Below are positions 51,212 to 59,802 of a DNA stretch of 64,000 bases, one piece after another (the first letter of the stretch is position 1; every line of letters begins with the position of its first letter). Source of the stretch: Nocardia vinacea NBRC 16497 (lineage in GTDB: Bacteria; Actinomycetota; Actinomycetes; Mycobacteriales; Mycobacteriaceae). A model generated the notes under the pieces. It did no database searches. It had not been told where the DNA came from and worked only from the letters and a program-made list of their open reading frames with translations. The DNA lies in the NCBI RefSeq assembly GCF_000308835.1, contig NZ_BAGN01000162.1:1-64000 (forward strand), in the 5' to 3' direction. The position numbers and the translations under genes were made by a program.

Positions 51212-51247
51212 GGCCGAGATCGTCGATGGTACGGCGATCTCGGCCCT
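51212..51247. terminator. Bidirectional terminator between convergent P450 genes
   Basis: GGGCCGAGATCG (51212-51223) and CGATCTCGGCCC (51236-51247) form a perfect 12-bp stem around a 12-base loop, between the stops of the two P450 genes. There is no U-run, as is common for high-GC actinobacterial terminators. Confidence 0.7.
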
Positions 51248-51263
51248 CGGCTCGGCAGGGTTC

Positions 51264-52538
51264 TCAGGGAGGCGGGAACTCCGGGAACGGATCGGACTTC
51301 GGGAAGACGACCGGCAGCGCGGTCAACGCGCGATGGAACGGCCCGGTACGCCAACCGAGTTCGGCGGCCGGACCGGCCAACTCGATCTCGGGCAGGGCAT
51401 CGAGCAGTTGGTCGATCGCGTCCTGAGCGATCAGATAGGCGGCGTCCTGTGCCGGGCACATGTGTGGTCCGGCGCTGAAGGCCAGGTGTGAACGGTTGCC
51501 ATCGCGCTCGACGCCGTCGACAGCATTGACGGTGGGATCGCTGTTGCACGCCGCCATGCTGATGACGACGGGCTGGTGGGCGGGCAACCACACACCATTG
51601 AGCAGGACCGGTTGCCGGGGATAGGAAATGCAGTAGTTCGCCAACGGCGGGTCGGTGAACAGCACTTCGTCCAACGCATCCCGGGTCGACAGACTACCGC
51701 TGTGCATGCCCGCGGCGAATCGATCGTCGGTCAGCATCAGCCGCAACGCGTTGCCGATGAGGTGGACCAGCGGCTCGACCCCGATCGCGTAGTGCGTCAC
51801 CAACTGCTGGATCACTTCCTCATCGGTCAGACCGCTCGGGTGACGCATCAATCGAGTCGTGATGTCGTCACCGGGCTCCTCCCGCTTACGTTCGGTGTGC
51901 AGCCGCAGCGCCTCGTGCAGCATGCGGTCGCCCGCACCGACCTCGGCGCCGGCATCGAACATGGCGTCCATCGCCGCCGCGACCCGCGCGCCGATATCGG
52001 CGTCGACTCCCAGCATGGTGTTCACCGCGGTGAACACCAGCGGAAAAACGTAGCATTGCAACACATCAGCGTGTCCGTCGGCACAAAACGTATTGATCAG
52101 CGGGATCGCGATCTGCTCGATTACCGCGTGCATGCCGAGCAGATCGACGTCATTGATCGCCGCGCTGGTGGACTCGCGATAGCGCTTATGTTCCTGCCCG
52201 TCGGTGCGCAGGGCATTCTCCCGTCGCTTCATCATGGCGAGTACCGGGCACTCGGCCGGAATGTTTCGCTCCCACGTCCGGGGATCCGCCGGGAAGTGGT
52301 CCGGATCGGTCAGGATGCGAATCGCGGTGTAGTAGCCGATCACCAAAGTGGCCGGTACGCCCGGGGCGAGATCCACCGGCACCAGCGATCCGAACTTCTT
52401 GCGCATCTGCCCGTAGGCCCGGTGCGGGTCGGCGGCGAATTCCGGGGTGTACATCACGATGCGCGGCCCGGCCCCGAAGCCCGGTGAGCCGCCGACCGAG
52501 GACCGTGATTCCGGTGGGTGATGCGTATGCGTTGTCAC
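51264..52538 (-). CDS. Second CYP157-like cytochrome P450 lacking the ExxR arginine
   Basis: This 424-residue P450 is closely similar to the convergent neighbour (shared YTPEF-ADPH-AY, LAPGVPATLVIGY, DEVLF and QPVVIS blocks). The heme Cys is in FSAGPHMCPAQ at about residue 361. The ExxR position again reads EVLF, and the I-helix segment is YAIGVEPLVHL, with neither the acid-alcohol pair nor the normal AGxxT. It starts at a GTG eight bases after GGAG. The pair may act on one substrate in sequence or as partners; oxidative coupling of halogenated phenols is one hypothesis, since the halogenase and chorismate-lyase-like genes are next door. An inactive or non-oxidative heme protein is also possible. 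Confidence 0.8.
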   Translation of the reverse strand: MTTHTHHPPESRSSVGGSPGFGAGPRIVMYTPEFAADPHRAYGQMRKKFGSLVPVDLAPGVPATLVIGYYTAIRILTDPDHFPADPRTWERNIPAECPVLAMMKRRENALRTDGQEHKRYRESTSAAINDVDLLGMHAVIEQIAIPLINTFCADGHADVLQCYVFPLVFTAVNTMLGVDADIGARVAAAMDAMFDAGAEVGAGDRMLHEALRLHTERKREEPGDDITTRLMRHPSGLTDEEVIQQLVTHYAIGVEPLVHLIGNALRLMLTDDRFAAGMHSGSLSTRDALDEVLFTDPPLANYCISYPRQPVLLNGVWLPAHQPVVISMAACNSDPTVNAVDGVERDGNRSHLAFSAGPHMCPAQDAAYLIAQDAIDQLLDALPEIELAGPAAELGWRTGPFHRALTALPVVFPKSDPFPEFPPP

Positions 52539-52881
52539 AGATGAACTCCGAACTTTTGAAGACTAAAGAACCTTGACAATCGAGCGGACCCAGCACTGAC
52601 CTCAGTTACGTCACAGCGGCGAGCTTCGGCAGGTTGATGACAACGAACTACGAACAAACTGCTCGCACGACTTCAGTCGCGCCGATCTGCCCCATGTGGG
52701 CAGCACGTGTGGTGCGGGTCATGAGCTTCCTGCCGGTGCCCATGATCCAAATCCGTTGCCCCAGACCAGTTCTTGAGTGTCCGCCGTCATGATAGCCACC
52801 GCTCATGAGACGCGCAGCTCCAACCGCCGTACGAGCAAGCATTCGCCCGGGCTCAGCAGATCAGAGCTCTCCCGGCGGGCG
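52539..52881. other. Intergenic region upstream of the second P450
   Basis: These 343 bases contain the P450 promoter side and the 3' side of the Gly/Ser-repeat gene. I see no gene with a ribosome site, and no strong stem or repeat. Confidence 0.45.
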
Positions 52882-53790
52882 TCATTCGGCTCGCCTGTTG
52901 CGACCGACAGCAATCTTGCGGACCACCGTCAGGACGGTGACCACCATGACCGTCACCAGCTCCAGCAGGTTCCAGGCGATCGGATCCTCCGGGTCGGATT
53001 CGGCAGCCAGGGCCGGTGGTCGGTGCGGGGTGGTGCGAATCGGTGTTTCCGGAACGATCGCGAGTGCCGGTGCGGCTGGGGGGAATTCCGGTGGGGCGAT
53101 CAGCGCTGCCGGTGCGGGTATCGCCGGCACGGGCGGCGGGGCGAGTTGCAGGGGGATGCCAGGCGGTTCGGGTGTCGGGAGTAGGAGCAGACAGGTCAGC
53201 AGTGCACTGCCGGTCGTCGCGCTGCCGACGACGACGCTGCCGAGGCCGGATCCGCTCGATCCGACCGAACCGGTGCCGATCAAACCGGAGCCGGTTATGC
53301 CGCTGCCGGTTATGCCGCTGCCGGTCGCAAGTCCGAGCAGTATTGTCGCGCTACCGATTACGGCGCTGCCGGTGCAGGCGGTTTGGACGCTGCCCGGGTC
53401 GAGGCCAAGGGATTCGCCAGCTCCGGCCGTCGCATCCGCGTGCCCGCCGGCGGGCGGGTCATCGGTGCCGTTGTCGATGGAGCCTGTACCGGTCCCCGCG
53501 CCGCCCCGCTTCGCATTGCCCGACATCGCCGTCCCCGGGGCCGCGCTTCCGGTGGTGACACCCCTCGGTTCGAGATCCAAGGCGCCGCCGTAGAAGCTGC
53601 TCCCGGAATCCGCAGCCGCACTTCCGGTCCCAGTTGCGTCGACAGCAGCACTCCCGGTGGCGATATCACCGATGACCGGCCATTCGGGGCCCGTCGAATC
53701 CGCGGCCGCAGGCCCACCCGCGAACAACGGCACCACCGTCGCCGCCGCCAATCCGAGTGCGGCCCTTCGTCTTTGTACAAGAAACGCCAT
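52882..53790 (-). CDS. Secreted Gly/Ser/Ala-repeat protein with C-terminal membrane anchor
   Basis: This 302-residue protein has a clear signal peptide (basic RRR, hydrophobic core, cleavage near GGPAAA) followed by a low-complexity region. Short units such as GSGITGSGITGSGLIGTG and many single GSA steps are present at about residues 45-195. A Pro-rich stretch (PTPEPPGIPL, PPPVPAIPAP) follows, and a C-terminal hydrophobic helix before a basic tail (VGRNRR) anchors it. This design suits a cell-envelope spacer or adhesin-like surface protein. No LPxTG sorting signal or known domain is seen. It ends the region after the P450 pair and is upstream of nothing obviously related. Confidence 0.65.
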   Translation of the reverse strand: MAFLVQRRRAALGLAAATVVPLFAGGPAAADSTGPEWPVIGDIATGSAAVDATGTGSAAADSGSSFYGGALDLEPRGVTTGSAAPGTAMSGNAKRGGAGTGTGSIDNGTDDPPAGGHADATAGAGESLGLDPGSVQTACTGSAVIGSATILLGLATGSGITGSGITGSGLIGTGSVGSSGSGLGSVVVGSATTGSALLTCLLLLPTPEPPGIPLQLAPPPVPAIPAPAALIAPPEFPPAAPALAIVPETPIRTTPHRPPALAAESDPEDPIAWNLLELVTVMVVTVLTVVRKIAVGRNRRAE

Positions 53791-53838
53791 GTTGCCGATG
53801 TCCCATCCGTCGCAGCTCCGCAGGTCTCGGGTGGTCCG

Positions 53839-54600
53839 TCAGGTGATGTGCGCGTAGCGGGACATGGCGTATTCGAAGGCGTCCTTCGGGACACTGTTTC
53901 CGCCGGAGAACGGCCGGTCGAGGTTGTAGATCGCCAGCACCGTCGAGCCGACGACGATACCGAGCAGCGCGGTCATCAGCACACTGCGCTTGGTGACCTC
54001 CACACCCGAGAGCACGGCGGTGCACAGCAGCAGGATGGTGCCGAACCACAGCGCCGCATAAAGGAATACCGGCATTTCGTAACTCGCGTCCATGGCTCGG
54101 TCCTGGCGCGCCTCGGCAGCGGCGTCGAGGCTGGCCATGGCACTCGTGCGCAGGTCCGCGACGTCCGGATCCGTCGTATTCACCGACGCGACGGCATCGC
54201 GGAGGCTGTCGAACGTGTCCTGGGTGGGCTGACTCAACCGCCGGTCCGCCTGCATGACCGGCCACTCCCGCGTGAGCACCTGATCGGTGTAATCCCGCAC
54301 CAGGTCCTGGATCTGGCGATGCTCGGGATCCGGCATGGAATGCGCGGTCGAATAGGTATCCACCAGCGCCTTCGCTTCGGCAATGGTGTGATTGTGCGCG
54401 TTGTCGTACTCCTGCCAGCAGATCACCACCACGAAGGCGACCACCGCCAGGAAGAGAGTGTTGATCAGTTCGAGTACGAGGGAACCGGCCGCTTCCTCGT
54501 CGGTCGACACCCAAGACTTCGGTCGCAGCCGATCTCCGATCATGAAGATGGCCACAGCGATAATCGCCGCAAGGACGGGCACGATGAATATCAGCAGCAT
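53839..54600 (-). CDS. DUF4239-family membrane protein
   Basis: This 253-residue protein has four membrane segments, two near the N-terminus (residues ~1-25 and ~50-72) and two near the C-terminus (~183-203 and ~210-230), around a helical soluble middle with conserved-looking EYDNAHNHTIAEAKALVDTY and ALVDTYS. This is the layout of the bestrophin-like DUF4239 family, whose role is unknown. The ATG at 54600 follows AGGAGG with an 11-base gap; an upstream start would add about 32 polar residues. It lies 48 bp before the repeat-protein gene in the same direction. Confidence 0.75.
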   Translation of the reverse strand: MLLIFIVPVLAAIIAVAIFMIGDRLRPKSWVSTDEEAAGSLVLELINTLFLAVVAFVVVICWQEYDNAHNHTIAEAKALVDTYSTAHSMPDPEHRQIQDLVRDYTDQVLTREWPVMQADRRLSQPTQDTFDSLRDAVASVNTTDPDVADLRTSAMASLDAAAEARQDRAMDASYEMPVFLYAALWFGTILLLCTAVLSGVEVTKRSVLMTALLGIVVGSTVLAIYNLDRPFSGGNSVPKDAFEYAMSRYAHIT

Positions 54601-54784
54601 GTAGCGACGCACCTCCTGGAACCCACCAACCAGATCTCCGCCGCATGATGCGGCCCGCCGAGGTCGAGCTCGGCGAACGTCAGCAACGTCGATCAACTGT
54701 TATTCGGAGCCGAGGCCCGGATGGATGGCGTCCCAACACATTCCGCGTGTCGCGGGACGGGAGGTCCATGGAAAGTGGTGCCAC

Positions 54785-55139
54785 TCAGGGCATATCGATG
54801 ATCTCGACCCAATTGGGATCACGGCCGAGATCGAGATGGTCGCCCGGGGTCAGCGTGCCGGAGTCCGGGTCGAGCGTGTAGCGGGTGATCGCATTGGACT
54901 TCTCGCCCGCGACGATCAGATAGTGGCCGCGCCGATCGATGGCGAACCCGCGGGGCTGCGCCTCGGTCGGCGTGGATCCGATCGGCGTCAATGCGGAGCA
55001 CCGAAATTTCGGCGCTGTCGGCATTCGATACCTAGACGATCGTCGTGGCCGCGGCCGGATGGTCCGCGGTGCAACCCGCCAGGGCTGCCGCCAGCAGGAT
55101 TCCGGTACTGCAGAACGCTCGGCGATATCTGATGGTCAT
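54785..55139 (-). pseudogene. Decayed 6-phosphogluconolactonase-type (beta-propeller) lactonase lipoprotein
   Basis: Two pieces of one gene remain. From the ATG at 55139, a lipoprotein signal (LAAALAGC) runs to an in-frame TAG at 55032-55034. Reading past the stop in the same frame gives VSNADSAEISVLRIDAD, the first blade of a YbhE-type lactonase. Then the frame shifts, and the other frame reads LTPIGSTPTEAQPRGFAID and onward to NWVEIIDMP, the family's C-terminal blade. About 270 residues of propeller are missing between the two pieces. So the gene has a stop, a frame change and a large internal deletion. It follows the aldarate transporter gene, and the intact enzyme may once have opened an aldarolactone. 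Confidence 0.75.
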
Positions 55140-55159
55140 GGGGCACTTCCGATTTCGGC

Positions 55160-56545
55160 TCAGGCGTCGAATTCGATACGTCGGATGGTGCCCATACCGA
55201 TGAGGGCGACCACGGCCAGCAGCCCGTGTGCCGATACGAACCACAGTGCGGTATCGAACGAGCCGGTCGAGGAAACCAGATAGCCGATGACGATCGGGGT
55301 GACAATGCCCGCGATATTGCCGAAAGCATTCATGGTGGAACTCACGAAGCTGACCGCTTGCGCCGGTGCGATATCCGTGGTTATCGCCCAGCCGAGGGAA
55401 CCGATGCCCTTGCCGAAGAAGGCCACGGTCAAGATCGCCACGATCACTGTGGTGCTGTCGCTGAAGTTGGACAGCGCGATGAGGGTGGCGAGCAACATGC
55501 CCACGGCCGCCGGGATTTTGCGCGCCGCCGTCAGTGATCGGCCGCGACGCAGTAGGGCATCGGACAGGATGCCGCCCACCAGGCCACCGATGAAGGCCGC
55601 GAGCGCGGGTAGTGCGGCGACGAATCCCACATGCACCAGCGACAGGCCGCGGCCCTTGTTCAAATAGATCGGGAACCAGGTGATGAAGAAGTAGGTCAGT
55701 GCGTTGACCGCGTACTGGAAGACGTAGACGCCCCACAGCGGCCGGGTGGAGAAGACGCGCACAAGCATGCGCCGATCGAGTCGCGTGCGTCGAGTCGCGT
55801 TCTCGCCCTTGGTCGTATCGAGATCGACCAGCGCACCACCGGAAACGATCGTGTCGAGTTCGGCCGGGGTGACGCGGCGGTGCGCACGCGGCGGATACAG
55901 CCAGCGCCACCAGAACACGGCCAAACTGAAGCCGAGCACACCGAGCAGCACGAATACCCAGCGCCAGCCGAATTGATTGGTGATCCAGGCCATTACCGGG
56001 GCGAACATTACGGTCGCGAAATACTGTGCCGAATTGAAAACCGCTGTCGCCCGGCCACGTTCGGCGGTCGGGAACCACATGGTCGACACCCGCGCATTGC
56101 CGGGAAAGGCCGGTGATTCGAATACGCCGAGCAGCAATCGCAGCCCGAATACGATCGACAATGCGACCAGCACCGGCGTGGTGATCAGGCCGACCAGGCT
56201 GGTCGCCGCGGTGACCAGCGTCCACAATGCCAGACTCGCCGCATAGACCCGCCGTGCGCCGAATCTGTCGAGCAGCATCCCACCGGGCAATTGCGCGACG
56301 ACATAGGCCCAGCTGAATGCCGAGAAGATGTAGCCGAGCTGGACGGTGGAGAACCCGAGATCCGCCCGGACCGCACTGCCCGTGATAGACAGGCTGCTGC
56401 GGTCGGCGTAATTCACGGCGGTGATGATGAACAAGAGCCCGAGCACCAGATAGCGCGTGGGAATAGGACGACCGCGCCGCTGTTCGGGGGGTGCCACCAC
56501 GGCGCGGGCGCCGCCGACGGCGGGCATATTCTCACGTTTCAACAT
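55160..56545 (-). CDS. MFS aldarate transporter (GudP/GarP-like)
   Basis: This 461-residue major facilitator of the anion:cation symporter group has twelve membrane helices. Its N-terminal helix reads ITAVNYADRSSLSITGS, then GGMLLDRFGARRVYA (the family's loop 2-3 motif), GVFESPAFPGNARVSTMWFP and VRWRW-type loops, as in glucarate/galactarate transporters. The ATG at 56545 lies 6 bases after AGGAGG; the frame is open 68 codons more but without a ribosome site. It is divergent from the KdgD and dehydratase genes, so uptake and breakdown of talarate/galactarate are probably co-regulated through the shared 262-bp promoter region. Confidence 0.85.
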   Translation of the reverse strand: MLKRENMPAVGGARAVVAPPEQRRGRPIPTRYLVLGLLFIITAVNYADRSSLSITGSAVRADLGFSTVQLGYIFSAFSWAYVVAQLPGGMLLDRFGARRVYAASLALWTLVTAATSLVGLITTPVLVALSIVFGLRLLLGVFESPAFPGNARVSTMWFPTAERGRATAVFNSAQYFATVMFAPVMAWITNQFGWRWVFVLLGVLGFSLAVFWWRWLYPPRAHRRVTPAELDTIVSGGALVDLDTTKGENATRRTRLDRRMLVRVFSTRPLWGVYVFQYAVNALTYFFITWFPIYLNKGRGLSLVHVGFVAALPALAAFIGGLVGGILSDALLRRGRSLTAARKIPAAVGMLLATLIALSNFSDSTTVIVAILTVAFFGKGIGSLGWAITTDIAPAQAVSFVSSTMNAFGNIAGIVTPIVIGYLVSSTGSFDTALWFVSAHGLLAVVALIGMGTIRRIEFDA

Positions 56546-56644
56546 CACTGTCCTCCTGTGACCGGCCGGTGTGCGCCGGATCACCCTGCAATGGGTGTGA
56601 AAGGAGGCTAAGGGTCGGAAGCGATACCCGTCGAACACCAATTC

Positions 56645-56660
56645 GGTATTGAGCGATACC
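56645..56660. promoter_or_regulatory. Palindrome and repeat in the aldarate divergent promoter
   Basis: GGTAT (56645-56649) and ATACC (56656-56660) form an inverted repeat, and GCGATACCC occurs at 56621-56629 and again at 56653-56661, 32 bases apart. The region lies between the transporter and kdgD starts and looks like an operator for a regulator not encoded in this window. Confidence 0.4.
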
Positions 56661-56807
56661 CAAACGAGAGGGTGCCGGTCGGAGAGAGCATAGTCGGGTC
56701 CGATGCCATTCGAGTATCGGTTGATTTCAAAACAGTGTTGGACCGGCATCAGGTGCCGGACCTAATCTCCAGAGAAATCAGCAATTTCCGTCGCCAGGAG
56801 GATATTC

Positions 56808-57722
56808 GTGTCGCAGCTATCCGCCGAGGAATTGGGACCCGCGCTAGGGCGCGGATTGCTCTCGTTCCCGGTCACCCATTTCGACGCCGAACTGAACTTC
56901 GACGAGCGGGCCTATCGGGATCACATCGGTTGGCTGTCCCGATACGAGGTCGCGGGCCTGTTCGCGGCCGGTGGCACGGGCGAGGGCTTCGCCCTGACCA
57001 GTGCGGAGATCGATCGCGTGGTGCGCGCCGCGGTGGCCGAAACCGCCGGACGGGTTCCGGTGATCGCTCCCGCGACGGCGAGCACCAGGGTGGCGGTGGA
57101 GCAGGCGCGCGCGGCCGAGGCGGCGGGTGCGGACGGCATCCTGCTGCTGCCGCCGTATCTCGTGGAAGCGTCGCCGGACGGGCTGGTCGAACATGTGGCC
57201 CAGGTGTGCGCGGCGACCTCGCTCGGGGTGATCTTCTACAGCCGAGCCAATGCCGCCTGCGATGACGTGACGGTGGCCGAGATGGCCGAGCGCAGCCCGA
57301 ACCTCATCGGGTTCAAGGACGGCGTCGGCAATATCGAGTCGATGACGCGGATCTACGCCCGGATGGGCGACCGACTGACCTACATCGGCGGCCTGCCCAC
57401 CGCGGAAACATTCGCACTCCCCTACACCGAAATGGGTGTGACCACCTACTCCTCGGCGATCTTCAATTTCGCACCCGAATTCGCGCTCGATTTCTATCGC
57501 GCGGTCCGCGACCGCGATCGCGCGACCGTCTATACGCATCTGCGCGATTTCGTCATCCCCTACCTCGACATCCGCGACCGCCGCCCCGGCTACGCGGTAT
57601 CGATCATCAAGGCCGGACTCACCGCGGTCGGCAGACCATCCAGCCGGGTGCGCCCGCCGCTCACCGACCTCACCGAGGACGAACTCGCCGAGCTCACCAC
57701 CCTCGTGAAGACGATCGCCTGA
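56808..57722 (+). CDS. kdgD: 5-dehydro-4-deoxyglucarate dehydratase
   Basis: This 304-residue DHDPS/NAL-superfamily enzyme converts 5-dehydro-4-deoxyglucarate to alpha-ketoglutarate semialdehyde with loss of CO2 and water. The N-terminal GLLSFPVTHFD and GLFAAGGTGEG (substrate carboxylate loop), the catalytic Tyr in IFYSRAN and the Schiff-base Lys in GFKDGVGN near residue 180 are all in place. The length is normal. It starts at a GTG after AGGAGG and is followed after 18 bp by the dehydratase that makes its substrate, so the pair forms a two-step pathway. Confidence 0.88.
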   Translation: MSQLSAEELGPALGRGLLSFPVTHFDAELNFDERAYRDHIGWLSRYEVAGLFAAGGTGEGFALTSAEIDRVVRAAVAETAGRVPVIAPATASTRVAVEQARAAEAAGADGILLLPPYLVEASPDGLVEHVAQVCAATSLGVIFYSRANAACDDVTVAEMAERSPNLIGFKDGVGNIESMTRIYARMGDRLTYIGGLPTAETFALPYTEMGVTTYSSAIFNFAPEFALDFYRAVRDRDRATVYTHLRDFVIPYLDIRDRRPGYAVSIIKAGLTAVGRPSSRVRPPLTDLTEDELAELTTLVKTIA

Positions 57723-57740
57723 CCCAGAAGGACCCCCGCC

Positions 57741-58874
57741 ATGGATTCACCCATCCTCGACCGGATCACCAACGTCAAGCTCTCCTCGGTCACCGTGCCC
57801 CTGCCCACCGGGATCAGCGACGCCAAGGTGCTGACCGGTCGACAGAAACCCATGACCGAAGTCGCGGTGCTCTTCGCGGAGATCACCACCGAGGCCGGGC
57901 TCGAAGGCATCGGCATCAGCTACTCGAAGCGCGCGGGCGGGCCGGGCCAGTTCGCACATGCCCGCGAGATAGCGCCCGTACTGCTCGGTGAGGATCCCAG
58001 CGATATCGCCAAGATCTGGGACAAGCTCATGTGGGCGGGCGCCTCGGTCGGTCGCAGCGGGCTGTCGGTGCAGGCGATCGCCGCTTTCGATGTCGCTCTG
58101 TGGGATCTCAAGGCCAAACGTGCCGGGTTGCCGCTGGCGAAACTGCTGGGCGCACACCGTGATTCGGTGCGCTGCTACAACACCTCCGGTGGATTCCTGC
58201 ACGCACCCATCGAAGAAGTCCTCGACCGCGCCACGGCGTCGTTGGAACACGGCATCGGCGGCATCAAGATCAAGGTCGGACACCCCGACCACGCGGTGGA
58301 TCTCGCGAGGCTCACCGCGGTGCGCGAGAAGCTCGGGGACCGAGTGCCGTTGATGGTCGATGCCAACCAGCAGTGGGACCGTCCCACCGCTCGCCGCATG
58401 TGCCGCGCTTTCGAGCCGTTCGGTTTGGTGTGGATCGAAGAACCCCTCGACGCCTACGACTTCGATGGCCATGCCCAACTCAGTGCCACCTTCGACACCG
58501 CCATCGCCACCGGTGAAATGCTCACCAGCGTCGCCGAACACACCCAACTCATCGCTGCCAACGGCGCGGACATCGTGCAACCAGACGCACCGCGTGTCGG
58601 CGGCATCACCCAATTCCTGAAGGTGATGGCCCTCGCCGACAGCCGAAATCTACAACTGGCACCGCATTTCGCGATGGAAATCCACATCCACCTCGCCGCC
58701 GCCTACCCCCGAGAGCCCTGGGTCGAACACTTCGAATGGTTCGACCCCCTCTTCAACGAACGCCTCGACATCGCCGACGGTCGCATGCACCTGTCATCCC
58801 GCCCCGGCCTCGGCGTAACCATCAGCGACCAAGCCCGCGCCTGGACCGTCGCCGAACACACCATCCACTCCTGA
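57741..58874 (+). CDS. L-talarate/galactarate dehydratase (enolase superfamily)
   Basis: This 377-residue mandelate-racemase-subgroup enzyme has the KxK motif in GIKIKVG, metal ligands in MVDANQQW, WIEEPL and ATGEML, and the catalytic His in LAPHFAMEIHIHLAAA. The sequence around KVLTGRQKPMTEVAVLFAEI and SYSKRAGGPGQFAHAREIAP is very like the talarate/galactarate dehydratases of Salmonella and Polaromonas. It should dehydrate the aldarate to 5-dehydro-4-deoxyglucarate, the substrate of the upstream KdgD. An AAGGA ribosome site precedes the ATG. The gene ends just before a long stem shared with the convergent SRPBCC gene. Confidence 0.88.
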   Translation: MDSPILDRITNVKLSSVTVPLPTGISDAKVLTGRQKPMTEVAVLFAEITTEAGLEGIGISYSKRAGGPGQFAHAREIAPVLLGEDPSDIAKIWDKLMWAGASVGRSGLSVQAIAAFDVALWDLKAKRAGLPLAKLLGAHRDSVRCYNTSGGFLHAPIEEVLDRATASLEHGIGGIKIKVGHPDHAVDLARLTAVREKLGDRVPLMVDANQQWDRPTARRMCRAFEPFGLVWIEEPLDAYDFDGHAQLSATFDTAIATGEMLTSVAEHTQLIAANGADIVQPDAPRVGGITQFLKVMALADSRNLQLAPHFAMEIHIHLAAAYPREPWVEHFEWFDPLFNERLDIADGRMHLSSRPGLGVTISDQARAWTVAEHTIHS

Positions 58875-58893
58875 CCCACTGGCTGGTCGGATG

Positions 58894-58952
58894 ATCACCA
58901 TGCGTTGTGGGCGGCAGCGGTCGAGAGACCCGACCCGTCAGCGCATGGTGAT
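58894..58952. terminator. Long inverted repeat between convergent genes
   Basis: ATCACCATGCG (58894-58904) and CGCATGGTGAT (58942-58952) are perfect 11-bp arms around 37 bases. The position between the stops of the dehydratase and SRPBCC genes suggests a bidirectional terminator, though the loop is longer than usual. Confidence 0.5.
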
Positions 58953-58984
58953 TGCCTGTCCGATTCGCAGGAAGGCCTACCGCG

Positions 58985-59428
58985 TCAGTTCCAGTTGTCG
59001 ATCTTGACGTCGTGCGGATCCGGCGCGCCTTTTCCGGTCTCCACCAACGACTTCAGGCTCAGCAGGAATACCGCCCACTTGGTGCTGCAGTGGTGCATGA
59101 ATTCCACCGGCTCCTTCCAGCCTTCATGCTTGAAGAGCACGACGGCGTAGTCGTCGACCTGGTCGAGGTTCCAGTCCACGTGGGTGCCGACCCATTCTTC
59201 GGGTCCCTCGACGACCTCCCAGCGCACGCGCTTGCCCGGGTCGAGCTCGAGGACCTTCATATCGAACCCACCGGCAACGAAACGGAATTGGAGCACGCCG
59301 CCGACGTCATTGCCTTTGCCCTGGGTGTCGGTCGCCCACCAGGCGGCCAGCCCCTCGGTGGTGGTCAAGGCGGTGTAGACCTCGGCCGCCGACGACTTGA
59401 TTGCGACTCGGTGCAGGATATCTACCAT
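58985..59428 (-). CDS. SRPBCC/AHSA1-family protein
   Basis: This 147-residue START/Bet v1-like fold protein begins VDILHRVAIKSSAAEVYTAL, then TEGLAAWWATDTQG, GGFDMKVLELDPGKRVRWEVV and a C-terminal amphipathic helix with STKWAVFLLSLKSLVETG, all typical of the AHSA1 branch. These proteins bind hydrophobic ligands; the ligand is unknown here. The ATG at 59428 follows AGAGGA. It is the last gene of the SRPBCC-ArsR-SRPBCC operon. Confidence 0.85.
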   Translation of the reverse strand: MVDILHRVAIKSSAAEVYTALTTTEGLAAWWATDTQGKGNDVGGVLQFRFVAGGFDMKVLELDPGKRVRWEVVEGPEEWVGTHVDWNLDQVDDYAVVLFKHEGWKEPVEFMHHCSTKWAVFLLSLKSLVETGKGAPDPHDVKIDNWN

Positions 59429-59457
59429 TTTCGAATCCTCTTTCCAGTGTTGGTTTT

Positions 59458-59802
59458 TCACTGCTGCTGATCTTTCGTGCGCTGAATCGCCTCGGCGATC
59501 CGCTTGATGCGCCGGAGCCTGGCATCCCACGCCGCGCCGACCGAGGACAACTGCGCGACCGCGCGGGCAAGTTGTGCCTCATCCACCCGATACCTCCGTT
59601 CCCGCCCCGCGGGCGTGGCGTGCACCAGGCCGACGCGGTCGAGCACGCCCAGATGTTTCGCGATGGCCTGCCGTGTCACCGGCAACTGCTCACTGAGACT
59701 GGTGGCCGTGCCATCGCCGGTCGCCAGGAGCAGGTCGAGCATCCGCCGACGGGTCGGATCCCCGACCGCGGACCACAGGTCGTCGTCGACGGTAGCGGTC
59801 AC
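59458..59802 (-). CDS. ArsR-family transcriptional regulator
   Basis: This 114-residue winged-helix repressor starts at a GTG that overlaps the stop of the preceding gene (GTGA). The helix-turn-helix reads AVGDPTRRRMLDLLLATGDG, TATSLSEQLPVTRQAIAKHL and LDRVGLVHATPAGRERRYRV. There are no metal-binding cysteines, so it belongs to the non-metal ArsR group that often pairs with AHSA1 proteins. The two palindromes upstream of the operon are probably its own operators. Confidence 0.88.
   Translation of the reverse strand: MTATVDDDLWSAVGDPTRRRMLDLLLATGDGTATSLSEQLPVTRQAIAKHLGVLDRVGLVHATPAGRERRYRVDEAQLARAVAQLSSVGAAWDARLRRIKRIAEAIQRTKDQQQ

Noticed and set aside
53200..53340. CRISPR-like short repeats
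   Set aside because: The GCCGGTTATGCCGCTGCCGG-type repetition encodes the Gly/Ser repeats of the surface protein and has no regular spacers.
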